From Acidimicrobiia bacterium (GTDB taxonomy: Bacteria; Actinomycetota; Acidimicrobiia; IMCC26256; JAGNEX01), in assembly GCA_020637365.1 (NCBI GenBank), contig JACJWE010000002.1:868001-932000 (forward strand): a stretch of DNA of 64,000 nucleotides. Reading direction: 5' to 3'. Below are positions 26,321 to 35,300 of this stretch, piece after piece. How positions within the stretch are numbered: the stretch's first letter is position 1; each line of letters starts with the position of its first letter. The notes under the pieces are model-generated. The model was not told where the DNA came from. It was given only the letters and a program-made list of their open reading frames with translations, and made no database searches. Made by a program: the position numbers and the translations under genes.

Positions 26321-28644
26321 TCGAAACGGGCCCAGAGGACCACGAGAAACGGGGCGTACACCGACAGCATCATGCCCGGTACGGCGACACCCGAGTCGTT
26401 CAGAGCCCAACCCAAAGTCGCCGCGACGAGCAGCCCAGCGGTCGCGATCGGCACGGCCGGCAGGCGTTCACGCAGCCGTTGCACTTGCCCGGGGGCCCAC
26501 CGCCACAGCCACAATGCGAGCAGGGTTGACGCTACGACCAGCAGCGTCCACTGTGATCCGGTCAAGACCGACAGGTTCGCTTCGAGTTTGCGGCTGATCA
26601 CGTTGCTCAATGCGCCGAACCCTTCGCCGCCGATCTGTTCGAAGAGGCGGCCGAGGTGGCTTCGATCTTCGCTCGGACGTGAAAAGTCGATCGCTACAAA
26701 CCCTGCGACCGCGACGGCCGTTGCGGCTAGCGCGATGAGCAGGTGACGCCACTTGAGCGGCCAACCCAGAATCAGCCAGGCGGTCACAAAGAACGCTGGC
26801 ACACCGGCCAAGATCCCTCCAACATCGGCGCCGTACGCGGGGGACCCGATCACGTACTGGGTGATGAGTAGCACGCCGAGGCCCAGCGCCGTCTTCCACG
26901 GCTTTCGCTCACCGGAACGGGCGATGATGCATGCGAGCGTGATGCTGGCCACCATGACCTGGGCAAAGGACACGTTGTTGATGCCGGTGAAGCGCCCCGC
27001 GACGATCGGTGAATCGCCAAATACCGTGCTCAACTGCAGAATCGAGTCGAAAAATACGACGTTGCCCAGGATGACCACCAAGATCACCAGCGATTCGAAC
27101 CCGATACCCCACAGCGGTTTTGCCCGCTCCAAAAGTGTTGCGATGAGCCCGATGGCGAGTCCGCCACCCAGCACGAATGCCCAATACGCATTTTCGCCAT
27201 ATCTCTCAAAGGGCAGTAGTGCGGACAAGTACGTCATGGGGAGAGTGCCGACCACACTGAAAGCGAGGAGGCCCAAGAGTGACCGGCCGGATCGGTCACG
27301 CCGGCGGAACGTCCAGACAGCTGCCGCGAGAACGATCAACTCCAAGACGACGAGGACCAGTGACCCCAGGTTGACCAAAGCATCGCGAAAACGGGCCTTG
27401 GCTTCCATCGACACCAGATAGTCGACGCGGTCCGCCGTCGATGTAGAGGACGGGTCGCTCACAAATGGTCGCCCCTCCATCTCGGCGGGACGATCGACAC
27501 CCATCATGTCGAGGATCGTCGGCCCGACATCGCCCACCATGACCACACCGGTACGACGCGTCGACGCTGCGTCCAAATAGCCGGGTTCGACCCCCGGCGC
27601 ACGCATCACGGCAATCGGCATCCGTGTCTGTCCACTCGGCGCGCCCGGGCCGACGACCAGGACGCCGTCGGTCGCGGGGTCGACCCGCTCGAGGAGACGA
27701 CCCAGCAGTTCGTCGCTTCGGCTGAGGGCGTCGGCGCGGATCTGGGCCTTCGTCGCTCCCGTCGCTCGACGGCCGTAGGCATCTGCTCGGATGATGTCGG
27801 ACAATTCGACCAACAAGACGCCGTCGCCGGGAGCGTTCCACCACTGGTCAACAGCGCCAAGCACCGAGTCGTGGTTATATTCGACACCCCATGCAGCCTG
27901 CGGATTTGCCTGAAGCAGGCTGCGGTCGACGGTACCTTCGCTCAACAACCCGTCGCTGCTGGTCAGGGCAAATGCCGCTTCGCGCCGGTACGCGCCCTCA
28001 CCCTCTTCGATCTCGCGGTCAGCATTGGCGACCACACCGGTGCGGAGCCCGGCGTCCAACAGCGAGTCTGCCAACAGCCCGGGGCGACCGTCATAGGTGT
28101 AGCGGGCGTTTCGATTCTTGATCGAATACATGCCAAAGCTCAGCGCTGCCGCAGCGTCGTACGCCGGGTCGCCTTCGAGGGGCCCAAACCGTCGGGCATA
28201 TGCCTCGGCCGCGGTTCCCGCTTCGATCGGTTCGGTTGGCGTCAGCTGTTGGCCTTCCACGTTGGTCGACCCAACGGCGCGTCCACCAGCTGAGACCGCG
28301 ACATAACCTTCGCCGGGGCGCGTCCGTCGGACCCGAATTCGAACGGCGACGTTGCCGATAGCGCTGTCGTCGATCAGCTTCCACAGGTTGGGTGTTGTCT
28401 CGGCTGTGATACCGGACCAGGGGATCTGAGGCATCGAGATCACGAGCAGTCGCCCGAGCCCATCTGAGGCAGGATCGGTGGACGCATCTGGCTGGGTGTC
28501 GTCTGGCTGGGTGCCGTCGAGCTGGGTGCTGGCGGGCCGGGTGTCCTCGGGCCGGGTGTCGTCGGTTTGGGCGAAGCTCACACCCGGCATCACCAGGCAG
28601 ATCGTGAGGGCCGCACATGAGACGGCCAGAAGCGCACGCCGCAT
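26317..28644 (-). CDS. exported alkaline-phosphatase-like domain plus multi-helix membrane protein
   Basis: This 775-aa protein has a signal peptide (MRRALLAVSCAALTICLVMP, then GVSFAQ) and a tandem TQPDDTQPDAS-like linker. The outside domain (about residues 65-400: LLVISMPQIPWSGITAETTP; FVSDPSS) resembles the alkaline-phosphatase/sulfatase fold, including the conserved GDVGPTILDMMGVDRPAEM. From about residue 420 some ten membrane helices follow. Similar unnamed proteins sit beside murJ and steA in actinobacteria (from memory). It lies 5 bp after murJ and overlaps the next gene by 4 bp. A role in cell-envelope lipid or glycan handling is inferred from context only. Confidence 0.65.
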   Translation of the reverse strand: MRRALLAVSCAALTICLVMPGVSFAQTDDTRPEDTRPASTQLDGTQPDDTQPDASTDPASDGLGRLLVISMPQIPWSGITAETTPNLWKLIDDSAIGNVAVRIRVRRTRPGEGYVAVSAGGRAVGSTNVEGQQLTPTEPIEAGTAAEAYARRFGPLEGDPAYDAAAALSFGMYSIKNRNARYTYDGRPGLLADSLLDAGLRTGVVANADREIEEGEGAYRREAAFALTSSDGLLSEGTVDRSLLQANPQAAWGVEYNHDSVLGAVDQWWNAPGDGVLLVELSDIIRADAYGRRATGATKAQIRADALSRSDELLGRLLERVDPATDGVLVVGPGAPSGQTRMPIAVMRAPGVEPGYLDAASTRRTGVVMVGDVGPTILDMMGVDRPAEMEGRPFVSDPSSTSTADRVDYLVSMEAKARFRDALVNLGSLVLVVLELIVLAAAVWTFRRRDRSGRSLLGLLAFSVVGTLPMTYLSALLPFERYGENAYWAFVLGGGLAIGLIATLLERAKPLWGIGFESLVILVVILGNVVFFDSILQLSTVFGDSPIVAGRFTGINNVSFAQVMVASITLACIIARSGERKPWKTALGLGVLLITQYVIGSPAYGADVGGILAGVPAFFVTAWLILGWPLKWRHLLIALAATAVAVAGFVAIDFSRPSEDRSHLGRLFEQIGGEGFGALSNVISRKLEANLSVLTGSQWTLLVVASTLLALWLWRWAPGQVQRLRERLPAVPIATAGLLVAATLGWALNDSGVAVPGMMLSVYAPFLVVLWARFE

Positions 28645-28649
28645 GGGCT

Positions 28650-30500
28650 TCAGGTCCTTTCTTGGGGCAATTGACCAGCGAAGAGCCGCCGGCGAACGAG
28701 GAAAATGTAGGCGGCTCCACCGATGATCCCGACTCCGGCGAGTGACGCGAGTCGCGTGAGTCGAGTATCTGGGTCGATCGCGTTATAGGCCGAAGCGAGG
28801 AGCACCGCCAACAACAGCGACGCCGCGAGCGTCCGCCAGACCCGGTCGGGGAGTACCCAACCGCCTGTTCGCATACGAATTCCCAACGCCAACAGGCCGC
28901 ATCCGGTGTAATAGGCCAGCGACTGTCCCAGCCCGAGAAGCAACATCCTGGATTCACCCGTGAACGCGGCTGCCACACCGACCATGAAGATCACACCGAC
29001 GAAGGCGCTGATGAGGCCGACGACGGCGGGGACCTGCGCTTCACCGAGCGCGTAATAGGTGCGGGTCAGCAGCATGAACCCTGCATAGGCAGGCAGGCCG
29101 ACGGCGAGTCCAGCCAGTGCTGCGGCGATGAAACGAGCACCGTCGACGTTGGTCGCTCCGAAGGCCGCGGCCCGCATCGCCTCACCACCGAAGGCGCAGT
29201 ACAGCACCGCTGCGGGGATCATCGACATCGTCATGCCCGAAAAGGCCCACGACGCGGACCGGACAAAGGAGCCCATATGGCCTTTGGCAGCGTCCATCGT
29301 AATCTCGGGTAGGACGATCTCATGGAGGGGTTGGGCCAAGACCGCGTACGGCAGTAAGAACAAAACCCACGCGACCTGAAAGGCCACGACACCGCCCTTA
29401 GCGCCCGCTCCGACGTAGATGGCCCCTGCCAACAAGATGCCGACCATGGCGTTCTGAACCGCGGCCCAGCCGCCGAGCTGGAGCTGAACGACCGTCGCTC
29501 GGTCGAGGGTTGGTCGGCCGATCCTGAAGCGGAACCCGCTTCGAATCAGCGCAACGGTGGGAATGGCCACGAAGGCCGCGACGCCCGCCGTGCCAGCGGC
29601 CGCCAACAACAACATTTCTCCGGTCGTTACCGGCAGACTCGTATCACCGCCGCGCACCACGTAGAAGATGATGAGGAAAAACACCATCATCACCGTGTTG
29701 CCGATCGGGGCTATCGCCGTGATGACGAACTGTCGACGCGCCCTCAAAATGGCGATGGCGATGGCGCCGATGCCGTAGAGCACCACCTGCGGAATGAAGA
29801 ACAGCAGCAGTTGCCGCGCCAGATCATGTTGAAGCCGTGCTTGGTCGGCATTGGACACGGTGGCGGTCAGAAAACTTGCGATCTGATCGGAAAAGAGCAT
29901 CCCGACAATCGACACGAAGCCCAAGGCCAAGACGGCGATGCCGAGAAGCGAGGACGAGAGGCGTTCGGCCTCGGCCTGTTCGCGGTCTTGGAAGAGGCGG
30001 GTAAATGTGGGGATCAAGACGGCGGATAGGGCACCGGCAGCGAGCAGCTCAAAGAGCACGTTAGAGATGCTGTTGGCGCCTTGGAACGTATCGCCGAGTG
30101 CGGTGGTGCCGAGCACCGCGGCGATCACCAGCACTCGCAAGAATCCGAGGAGACGCGAGAACGCTGTTGCGAGCCCCATGCGAGCGGCCGCGTGAGCCAT
30201 CGGTCCAGCGCTCAGCGTGCCCGAAGCGTCGTCCAACGCCTCGTCGAACGCCTCACTACTTGGGGTGACGCCGGCGACGGCTCCGGCATCGGCTGGGTCG
30301 CCATCGGCTGGGTCGCCATCGGCCGGGTCGCCATCGGCCGGGTCGCCATCGGCTGGCCGTTCCCCCATGGGCTGGCTCCGAGCCGGCGGATCCGGGTTGG
30401 GCCCTCCGAGCGCGGCGTGCTGCTCAGACGCTGTGCCCGTCGGTGCGGGGTTGTCGTCGGGCATATCGGGTTCGGCGTTGCGAGGAGCCGGTTTGGTCAT
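28650..30500 (-). CDS. murJ: lipid II flippase MurJ (MviN)
   Basis: This 616-aa MOP-family protein has a long hydrophilic N-terminal tail (about 100 residues, with PADGD repeats), then 14 helices. TAFSRLLGFLRVLVIAAVLG, followed by ALGDTFQGANSISNVLFELL and GALSAVLIPTF, is the MurJ signature with the conserved Arg residues of the central cavity. MurJ moves lipid II to the outer face for peptidoglycan synthesis. Its ATG overlaps the steB stop by four bases. The cytoplasmic tail is unusual in length and has no kinase domain. Confidence 0.92.
   Translation of the reverse strand: MTKPAPRNAEPDMPDDNPAPTGTASEQHAALGGPNPDPPARSQPMGERPADGDPADGDPADGDPADGDPADAGAVAGVTPSSEAFDEALDDASGTLSAGPMAHAAARMGLATAFSRLLGFLRVLVIAAVLGTTALGDTFQGANSISNVLFELLAAGALSAVLIPTFTRLFQDREQAEAERLSSSLLGIAVLALGFVSIVGMLFSDQIASFLTATVSNADQARLQHDLARQLLLFFIPQVVLYGIGAIAIAILRARRQFVITAIAPIGNTVMMVFFLIIFYVVRGGDTSLPVTTGEMLLLAAAGTAGVAAFVAIPTVALIRSGFRFRIGRPTLDRATVVQLQLGGWAAVQNAMVGILLAGAIYVGAGAKGGVVAFQVAWVLFLLPYAVLAQPLHEIVLPEITMDAAKGHMGSFVRSASWAFSGMTMSMIPAAVLYCAFGGEAMRAAAFGATNVDGARFIAAALAGLAVGLPAYAGFMLLTRTYYALGEAQVPAVVGLISAFVGVIFMVGVAAAFTGESRMLLLGLGQSLAYYTGCGLLALGIRMRTGGWVLPDRVWRTLAASLLLAVLLASAYNAIDPDTRLTRLASLAGVGIIGGAAYIFLVRRRLFAGQLPQERT
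30287..30357. repeat. 15-bp tandem repeat in the murJ 5' region
   Basis: Four and a half copies of a 15-bp unit (CATCGGCTGGGTCGC or with one C/T change) encode PADGD repeats in the MurJ tail. Copy number may vary between strains. Confidence 0.85.
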
Positions 30501-31645
30501 CGAACGATCGGTGTCGGTACCACCGACTGGGCATCGTCGCGAGTGCCCAGATGATTGACGACACCATCGGTGAGCTGGTCGAGTGCCGAGATCGCTGCGA
30601 GCTGACCTTCAAAGGTGCTCAGATCGTCACTTGTGCTCACCACCCGTGAGAGCGAAGGTGAACGTCGGATTGGTCCTACCACGGTTCCCGCTTCTTCCGA
30701 GCTGGCCTCTGAGACCACTTCACCGGCAAAGGTCGGCACGTCGCGGAGTCCGAGCTGCTGGATCAGGGGCAACAGGACGGCGTCGGGCGCGAGCTGGCCG
30801 CCTTGTCCGCCGAGAACGGCGGCGATGGCCTCAGAACCGGGGTAATCGGCGAGTTCGACCGATTCGCCAGCCCCGGCGGGATCGAGCGACACAAAACCCA
30901 ATTCCACCATCGCTTCGAGCGGGTCCACCTGTGATGCGGGGTCGGGAGTACCGGCGGTAGCGGTGGTGGTCGTGGTCGCGGCTTCGGTAGTCGTCGTGGT
31001 CGCCGCCACATTGGATTCCTCGGTAGCGCCCGGCGCAGGTGCTGCCGTCGTGACGGCGGGAAGGATCGCCTCGCCGAACACCGCGGCCAAGAACGAGCGG
31101 GTGTTGTCACGCAAGCTTTGCGGGTCGATCTGCGGTGATGCGGGGGGATAGCCGCCATCTGCGAGGCGTTCGCTCAACAGGCGAAGACCCGACCTGCGGA
31201 GCTGTTCCGCCGAAGCGCCATCGGAATCGGCCAGCAGACTCGCCAACGCCACCTCATCGGCCGGGGTGGCGAGCGCCCAGCGCGGTTCGAGCCAGATGAC
31301 ATAAGGCGTCGAGCTGCCAGCTTCGCGCAGCAAGGTCACCCATTCAGCCACAGCGTCATCGTCGATGCCACGCATGGCGATAACCGCGGTCGTGCGAAGC
31401 GAGAGGCGTCCTTCGACCAGGATCGGGCTGGCATCATGGAGAAACTGGTTCTGCTCTTCGAGCGCTCTTGAAAGCTCGGAGTTGGCTGCACGTTGCTCGT
31501 CGGCCTTGGTCTCGACACGTTCGATCTGCTGTTCAAGGCCATCGACGATGGCTCGATCCATCACCGTCGATCCGAAGACGACGCCGATGGCGAGCGACAA
31601 AAACACGGCGATCAGTGAGATCAGATGGAAACGAAAATTGATCAC
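30497..31645 (-). CDS. steB: SteB/MctB-type membrane protein (copper transporter family)
   Basis: From a GTG at 31645 the 382-aa product starts MINFRFHLISLIAVFLSLAI and continues GVVFGSTVMDRAIV, the single-helix N terminus of the MctB family (DUF3186, Rv1698-like). A coiled-coil segment follows (LEQQIERVETKADEQRAANS). A Thr-rich low-complexity linker (TTTTTEAATTTTTATAG) interrupts the outside domain around residue 230. In corynebacteria the pair SteA/SteB acts at the division site; in M. tuberculosis MctB is linked to copper tolerance. It follows steA by 79 bp and overlaps murJ by 4 bp. Confidence 0.85.
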   Translation of the reverse strand: MINFRFHLISLIAVFLSLAIGVVFGSTVMDRAIVDGLEQQIERVETKADEQRAANSELSRALEEQNQFLHDASPILVEGRLSLRTTAVIAMRGIDDDAVAEWVTLLREAGSSTPYVIWLEPRWALATPADEVALASLLADSDGASAEQLRRSGLRLLSERLADGGYPPASPQIDPQSLRDNTRSFLAAVFGEAILPAVTTAAPAPGATEESNVAATTTTTEAATTTTTATAGTPDPASQVDPLEAMVELGFVSLDPAGAGESVELADYPGSEAIAAVLGGQGGQLAPDAVLLPLIQQLGLRDVPTFAGEVVSEASSEEAGTVVGPIRRSPSLSRVVSTSDDLSTFEGQLAAISALDQLTDGVVNHLGTRDDAQSVVPTPIVR

Positions 31646-31724
31646 GGGCAAAGTCCCACAGGTCGGAGCCACCAACCCGCCGAGAACGACGTGGGAAGCG
31701 GCTCGGCATTTTCTAGACGCTCGT

Positions 31725-32882
31725 TCATGAGGTGAGCGAATACCAAGCGTCGGTGATCGTCAGCCACAGCCCACGCCAGAACACCTGGAATGGTTCGGCA
31801 ACCAGTGCGATGGCGAGCACGGCGACGAGCGCGGATGCAACGAGTAACAAGATGTCCGTGCGGCGGACACGGGACTCATAAAGCCGTGACACTCCTTTTG
31901 CGTCGACCAACACCGGACCGAGTCGCATGCGTGTCAGGAATGTCGAGGCCATACCTTTACGGCCTTTGTCGAGGAACTCGATCATGGTGGCGTGTGTCCC
32001 GACCGCGACGATCAGCTCGGCACCAGCCTCATAGGCCAGCATCATCGCAACGTCTTCGCTCGTGCCTGAGGCCACGAACTCGTGGTAGTCGACCTCCCAT
32101 TCGAGGAGGTTTTCCCGGCCTGGTGCGCGGCCGTCGGGGTGTACGTGATGGACCAGGTCGGCGCCGCAATCGACCGCTTCGCGAGACACCGAATCGAAAT
32201 CGCCGATGATGAGGTCGGGCACGAGGCCGAACTCCAACAGAGCGTCGGCACCCCCGTCCACGCCGATCAGCACCGGTCGGAATTCTCTGATGTAGCTCCG
32301 CAACGCTTTGAGGTCGTCGCGGTAGTCGTATCCCCGCACGACGATCAGCGCGTGCCGGCCAGCAAACTTGGCCTTCAACGGTGGCAGTTTGAGCTGCTGG
32401 AAGGCGAGATGGGCCTCTTGATCGATGTAGTCCAGCGTGTTGGAAGCGAACTTGCGGAGCTCCTCGCCGATCGTTTCATGCGCGGCATCCATTTCGGCGC
32501 GCAACCGGGCGGCATCCTGGATCACGCCGGATGCAAGGCATTCGTCGCCCCGCCAGACGGCTCCGTCGATCAGCCGAACCGACTGACCTTCGTGAACGAG
32601 TTCGATGAGTCCGCTGCCAGCGTCGTCGATCAGAGGAATGCCAGCCTCGACCAGCAGAAGCGGCCCGACGTTGGGATAGCGCCCAGAGACGGAGCGAGCG
32701 CAGTTCACAACGGCGGAAACCTTGGCGCCGATGAGTCCTTCGGCAGCAACCCGGTCGATATCGGTGTGATCGATGATGGCGATCTCGCCGGGAAGGCAGC
32801 GCTTGATGAGGTCTTTGGTCCGCTTGTCAACGCGGGCAGGTCCGCGGATATCGAGTGTCGGTGTCGTGATATCGGAGCTCAC
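31725..32882 (-). CDS. steA: putative cytokinetic ring protein SteA
   Basis: The 385-aa product has a thiamine-pyrophosphokinase-like core (GVDGGADALLEFGLVPDLII, then GDFDSVS; ELIVAVGTHATMIEFLDKGR) and a C-terminal helix (ILLLVASALVAVLAIALVAE). The N-terminal part LDIRGPARVDKRTKDLIKRC, followed by LPGEIAIIDH, matches SteA (Rv1697) proteins. SteA works with SteB in cell separation in corynebacteria. The start ATG overlaps the recN stop by four bases. Order recN-steA-steB-murJ is a strong actinobacterial marker. Confidence 0.9.
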   Translation of the reverse strand: MSSDITTPTLDIRGPARVDKRTKDLIKRCLPGEIAIIDHTDIDRVAAEGLIGAKVSAVVNCARSVSGRYPNVGPLLLVEAGIPLIDDAGSGLIELVHEGQSVRLIDGAVWRGDECLASGVIQDAARLRAEMDAAHETIGEELRKFASNTLDYIDQEAHLAFQQLKLPPLKAKFAGRHALIVVRGYDYRDDLKALRSYIREFRPVLIGVDGGADALLEFGLVPDLIIGDFDSVSREAVDCGADLVHHVHPDGRAPGRENLLEWEVDYHEFVASGTSEDVAMMLAYEAGAELIVAVGTHATMIEFLDKGRKGMASTFLTRMRLGPVLVDAKGVSRLYESRVRRTDILLLVASALVAVLAIALVAEPFQVFWRGLWLTITDAWYSLTS

Positions 32883-34483
32883 GATCGTCCCGCCTTGGCC
32901 AACTCCAACAGCTCGCGGGCATGTTCTCGAGCGGATTCGGAGACAACGCCCGACAGCATTCGGCTCAGCTCATCAACTCGATGAGCTGAGTTCAGCGGTG
33001 AAATCGTCACAACGGTGTCGCGCTCGTCGACGGTCTTACGCACCTCCAGATGGTGATCGGCAGATGCCGCTACCTGAGCTAGGTGCGTCACGCAGAGTAC
33101 TTGAGCGTGCTTCGACAAGCCCGCTAGAGCAGAACCCATCGCCGCTCCCGCCTCACCTCCAATACCGGCGTCGATCTCGTCAAAAATGAGCGTCGGCACA
33201 TCGAGCGAGCTGACCACGCGAACGGCCAGCAATGCCCGACTCAGTTCACCGCCGGACGCGACATCGCCGAGCGGGGCGAGTCGTTGACCGGGGTTGGCGC
33301 AGAACATGAACCGAACGTTGTCGCTGCCGAAGCGTGATGGTTCGGCCGTATCGTCGAAGGTCACATCGATGACGAAACGGGCGTTGGGCAGGGCGAGCGC
33401 GGAGAGTTCGGCTTCGATCTGGGGAGCCATGGTCTGGGCGGCCCGCTCACGAGCGTCGTGCAGCTTTTGCGCGGCGTCGGCGTAGTCGGTGCGGGAGGCC
33501 GCGAGTGCGGCGAGCGTGTGTTGTCGGTGCTCATCAAAGCGGGTCAGTCGATCGAGGTCGTCGGCGAGCTGATCGCGATAGGCCAACACAGCGGCGATAT
33601 CGGGACCGTACTTGCGTTTGAGGTCAGCGATGAGCTGGCGCCGATTAACCACGGTATCGAGTGCTTCGGGATCGCTTTCCGCGCTTTCGGCAGTCGTTCT
33701 GATGTATCGGGCGATGTCGCCGATTTCTTCTTGTAGTTGGGTGAGGCGAGTGCTCGTCTCGCCGAATGCGATGAGCCCGTCGAGCGCGGCGATGGCGTCG
33801 CCGGTTGCATCGAGGACGCCATCGCTGAGGTGTTGTGCGGCGCGCGACCCGTCCTCGCGAACGCGGGTTGCCTGTGCGAGTTCGTCCTGTAGGAGCGCGA
33901 GGGATGCCTCTTCATCGGGATCGGTGAGGGCGGCCGCATCGATCTCGTCGAGTTGATAGGTGAGGAGTTCGAGCTCGCGAGCTCGTGAGCGATCGTCGCC
34001 GCCGAGTTCGGCGAGTGTGCGTTCTAGGTCTTTGTACTGCTCGGCCAGCCGCGCCACGTCGTCGACCAGCTCGGCATGGCCGCCGAATCTGTCCAGAGCG
34101 CGGCGTTGTTCAGCCGGTTGGGACAGCCGTTGTGCGGCATGTTGGGCCAACAGTTCGATATGCCCACCGACCAGATCAGCAACGTCGCTCGCGCTGGCCA
34201 AGGATCCATTGAGATAGGCCCGGGAGCGTCCAGCGGAGCTCACGACGCGCCGGACGATGGACTCGTCGTCACCGTCGATCAAGCGTGCCTCGACCGCTGC
34301 TTCATCGGCTCCGGGTTGCACCAAAGATGCCGAGGCTTTTGCGCCTAAGAGCAGGGCCAGTGCGCCGATAATCAACGACTTTCCGGCGCCGGTTTCGCCG
34401 GTGATGGCAGTAAAACCCGAATCGAACGTGACTTCGGCGTGGCGAATAACGCCAAAGTGCCTAACGCTGAGTTCGTCTAACAC
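32879..34483 (-). CDS. recN: DNA repair protein RecN
   Basis: This 534-aa SMC-like ATPase acts in double-strand-break repair. From a GTG at 34483, behind CAGGAG, it reads MLDELSVRHFGVIRHAEVTF. Walker A is GETGAGKSLI and the middle is coiled coil (about residues 150-350). The signature is SGGELSRALLAVRVV, and Walker B is TLIFDEIDAGIGGEAG. An ATG at 34519 would overlap tlyA and adds no homology. It sits between tlyA and steA. NAD kinase (nadK), often found between tlyA and recN in actinobacteria, is absent here. Confidence 0.95.
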   Translation of the reverse strand: MLDELSVRHFGVIRHAEVTFDSGFTAITGETGAGKSLIIGALALLLGAKASASLVQPGADEAAVEARLIDGDDESIVRRVVSSAGRSRAYLNGSLASASDVADLVGGHIELLAQHAAQRLSQPAEQRRALDRFGGHAELVDDVARLAEQYKDLERTLAELGGDDRSRARELELLTYQLDEIDAAALTDPDEEASLALLQDELAQATRVREDGSRAAQHLSDGVLDATGDAIAALDGLIAFGETSTRLTQLQEEIGDIARYIRTTAESAESDPEALDTVVNRRQLIADLKRKYGPDIAAVLAYRDQLADDLDRLTRFDEHRQHTLAALAASRTDYADAAQKLHDARERAAQTMAPQIEAELSALALPNARFVIDVTFDDTAEPSRFGSDNVRFMFCANPGQRLAPLGDVASGGELSRALLAVRVVSSLDVPTLIFDEIDAGIGGEAGAAMGSALAGLSKHAQVLCVTHLAQVAASADHHLEVRKTVDERDTVVTISPLNSAHRVDELSRMLSGVVSESAREHARELLELAKAGRS

Positions 34484-34499
34484 GGCTACTCCTGCATGT

Positions 34500-35300
34500 T
34501 CACCCGGGCATATCGGCATCCTCGACAGCTGATGCGATCTGAGCGGGTGTCACCCTCTGCGCGTCGCCGTCTAGGCGGACATGGGCCAGGAACTCCGTGT
34601 TGCCTTTGGCGCCTCGAAGAGGGGATCTGGCGATGTCCACGATAGTGATCCCCAAGTCCCCTAGTCCGGTCGTGACCTCGTTAATAACGTCGCAATGCAC
34701 AAGCGGATCGGACACGATCCCGCCTTTGCCGATCCGCGCCGGGCCAGCTTCGAACTGTGGTTTCACAAGCCAGACACCACTTGCGTCGGGCTCCATGCAC
34801 CGGGCGATGGCAGGTCCGACCGTGGTCAGCGAGATAAACGACACGTCGCAGACCGAGATTCCGACCGCGCCGCCAAGGCCGTCTGGGGTGAGGTACCGCA
34901 CGTTGCAATGTTCGTAGACGGTCACCCGCTTATCGCTGCGGATCGACCACGCCAACTGGTCATGGCCTACATCGACCGCGTGAACGTGGGCGGCCCCTCG
35001 TTGGAGGAGACAGTCGGTGAAGCCGCCGGTCGATGCGCCAGCGTCGAGGCCGGTGAGCCCGGTCGGGTCGATTCCGAAACGGGTCAGGCCTGCGTCGAGC
35101 TTGCGTCCAGCGCGTGAAACGAACGGTTCGGGTGCGGATCGCAGTGCGACCGCTTCGCTTCCGTCGACCTGTCGGGAGGGCTTGGTCGCGGGAAGCCCGC
35201 CGACCAAGACGTTTCCCTCCCGGATCAGATCCTGTGCCTGTTGACGGGAAGGTGCGAGGCGCCGCCGGACGAGTTCGGCATCGAGGCGCCGCCGGACCAT
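34500..35300 (-). CDS. tlyA: rRNA 2'-O-methyltransferase TlyA
   Basis: The 266-aa product begins with an S4 RNA-binding domain (RRRLDAELVRRRLAPSRQQA, then QDLIREGNVLVGG) and continues with an FtsJ-like methyltransferase. The SAM-binding motif is GLDAGASTGGFTDCLL; VDVGHDQLAWSIR and VWLVKPQFEAG carry the catalytic Lys/Asp/Lys/Glu-type residues. TlyA methylates cytidines in 16S and 23S rRNA. The ATG at 35300 overlaps the stop of the upstream gene (TAATG), and the stop lies 17 bp before the recN start. Confidence 0.93.
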   Translation of the reverse strand: MVRRRLDAELVRRRLAPSRQQAQDLIREGNVLVGGLPATKPSRQVDGSEAVALRSAPEPFVSRAGRKLDAGLTRFGIDPTGLTGLDAGASTGGFTDCLLQRGAAHVHAVDVGHDQLAWSIRSDKRVTVYEHCNVRYLTPDGLGGAVGISVCDVSFISLTTVGPAIARCMEPDASGVWLVKPQFEAGPARIGKGGIVSDPLVHCDVINEVTTGLGDLGITIVDIARSPLRGAKGNTEFLAHVRLDGDAQRVTPAQIASAVEDADMPG

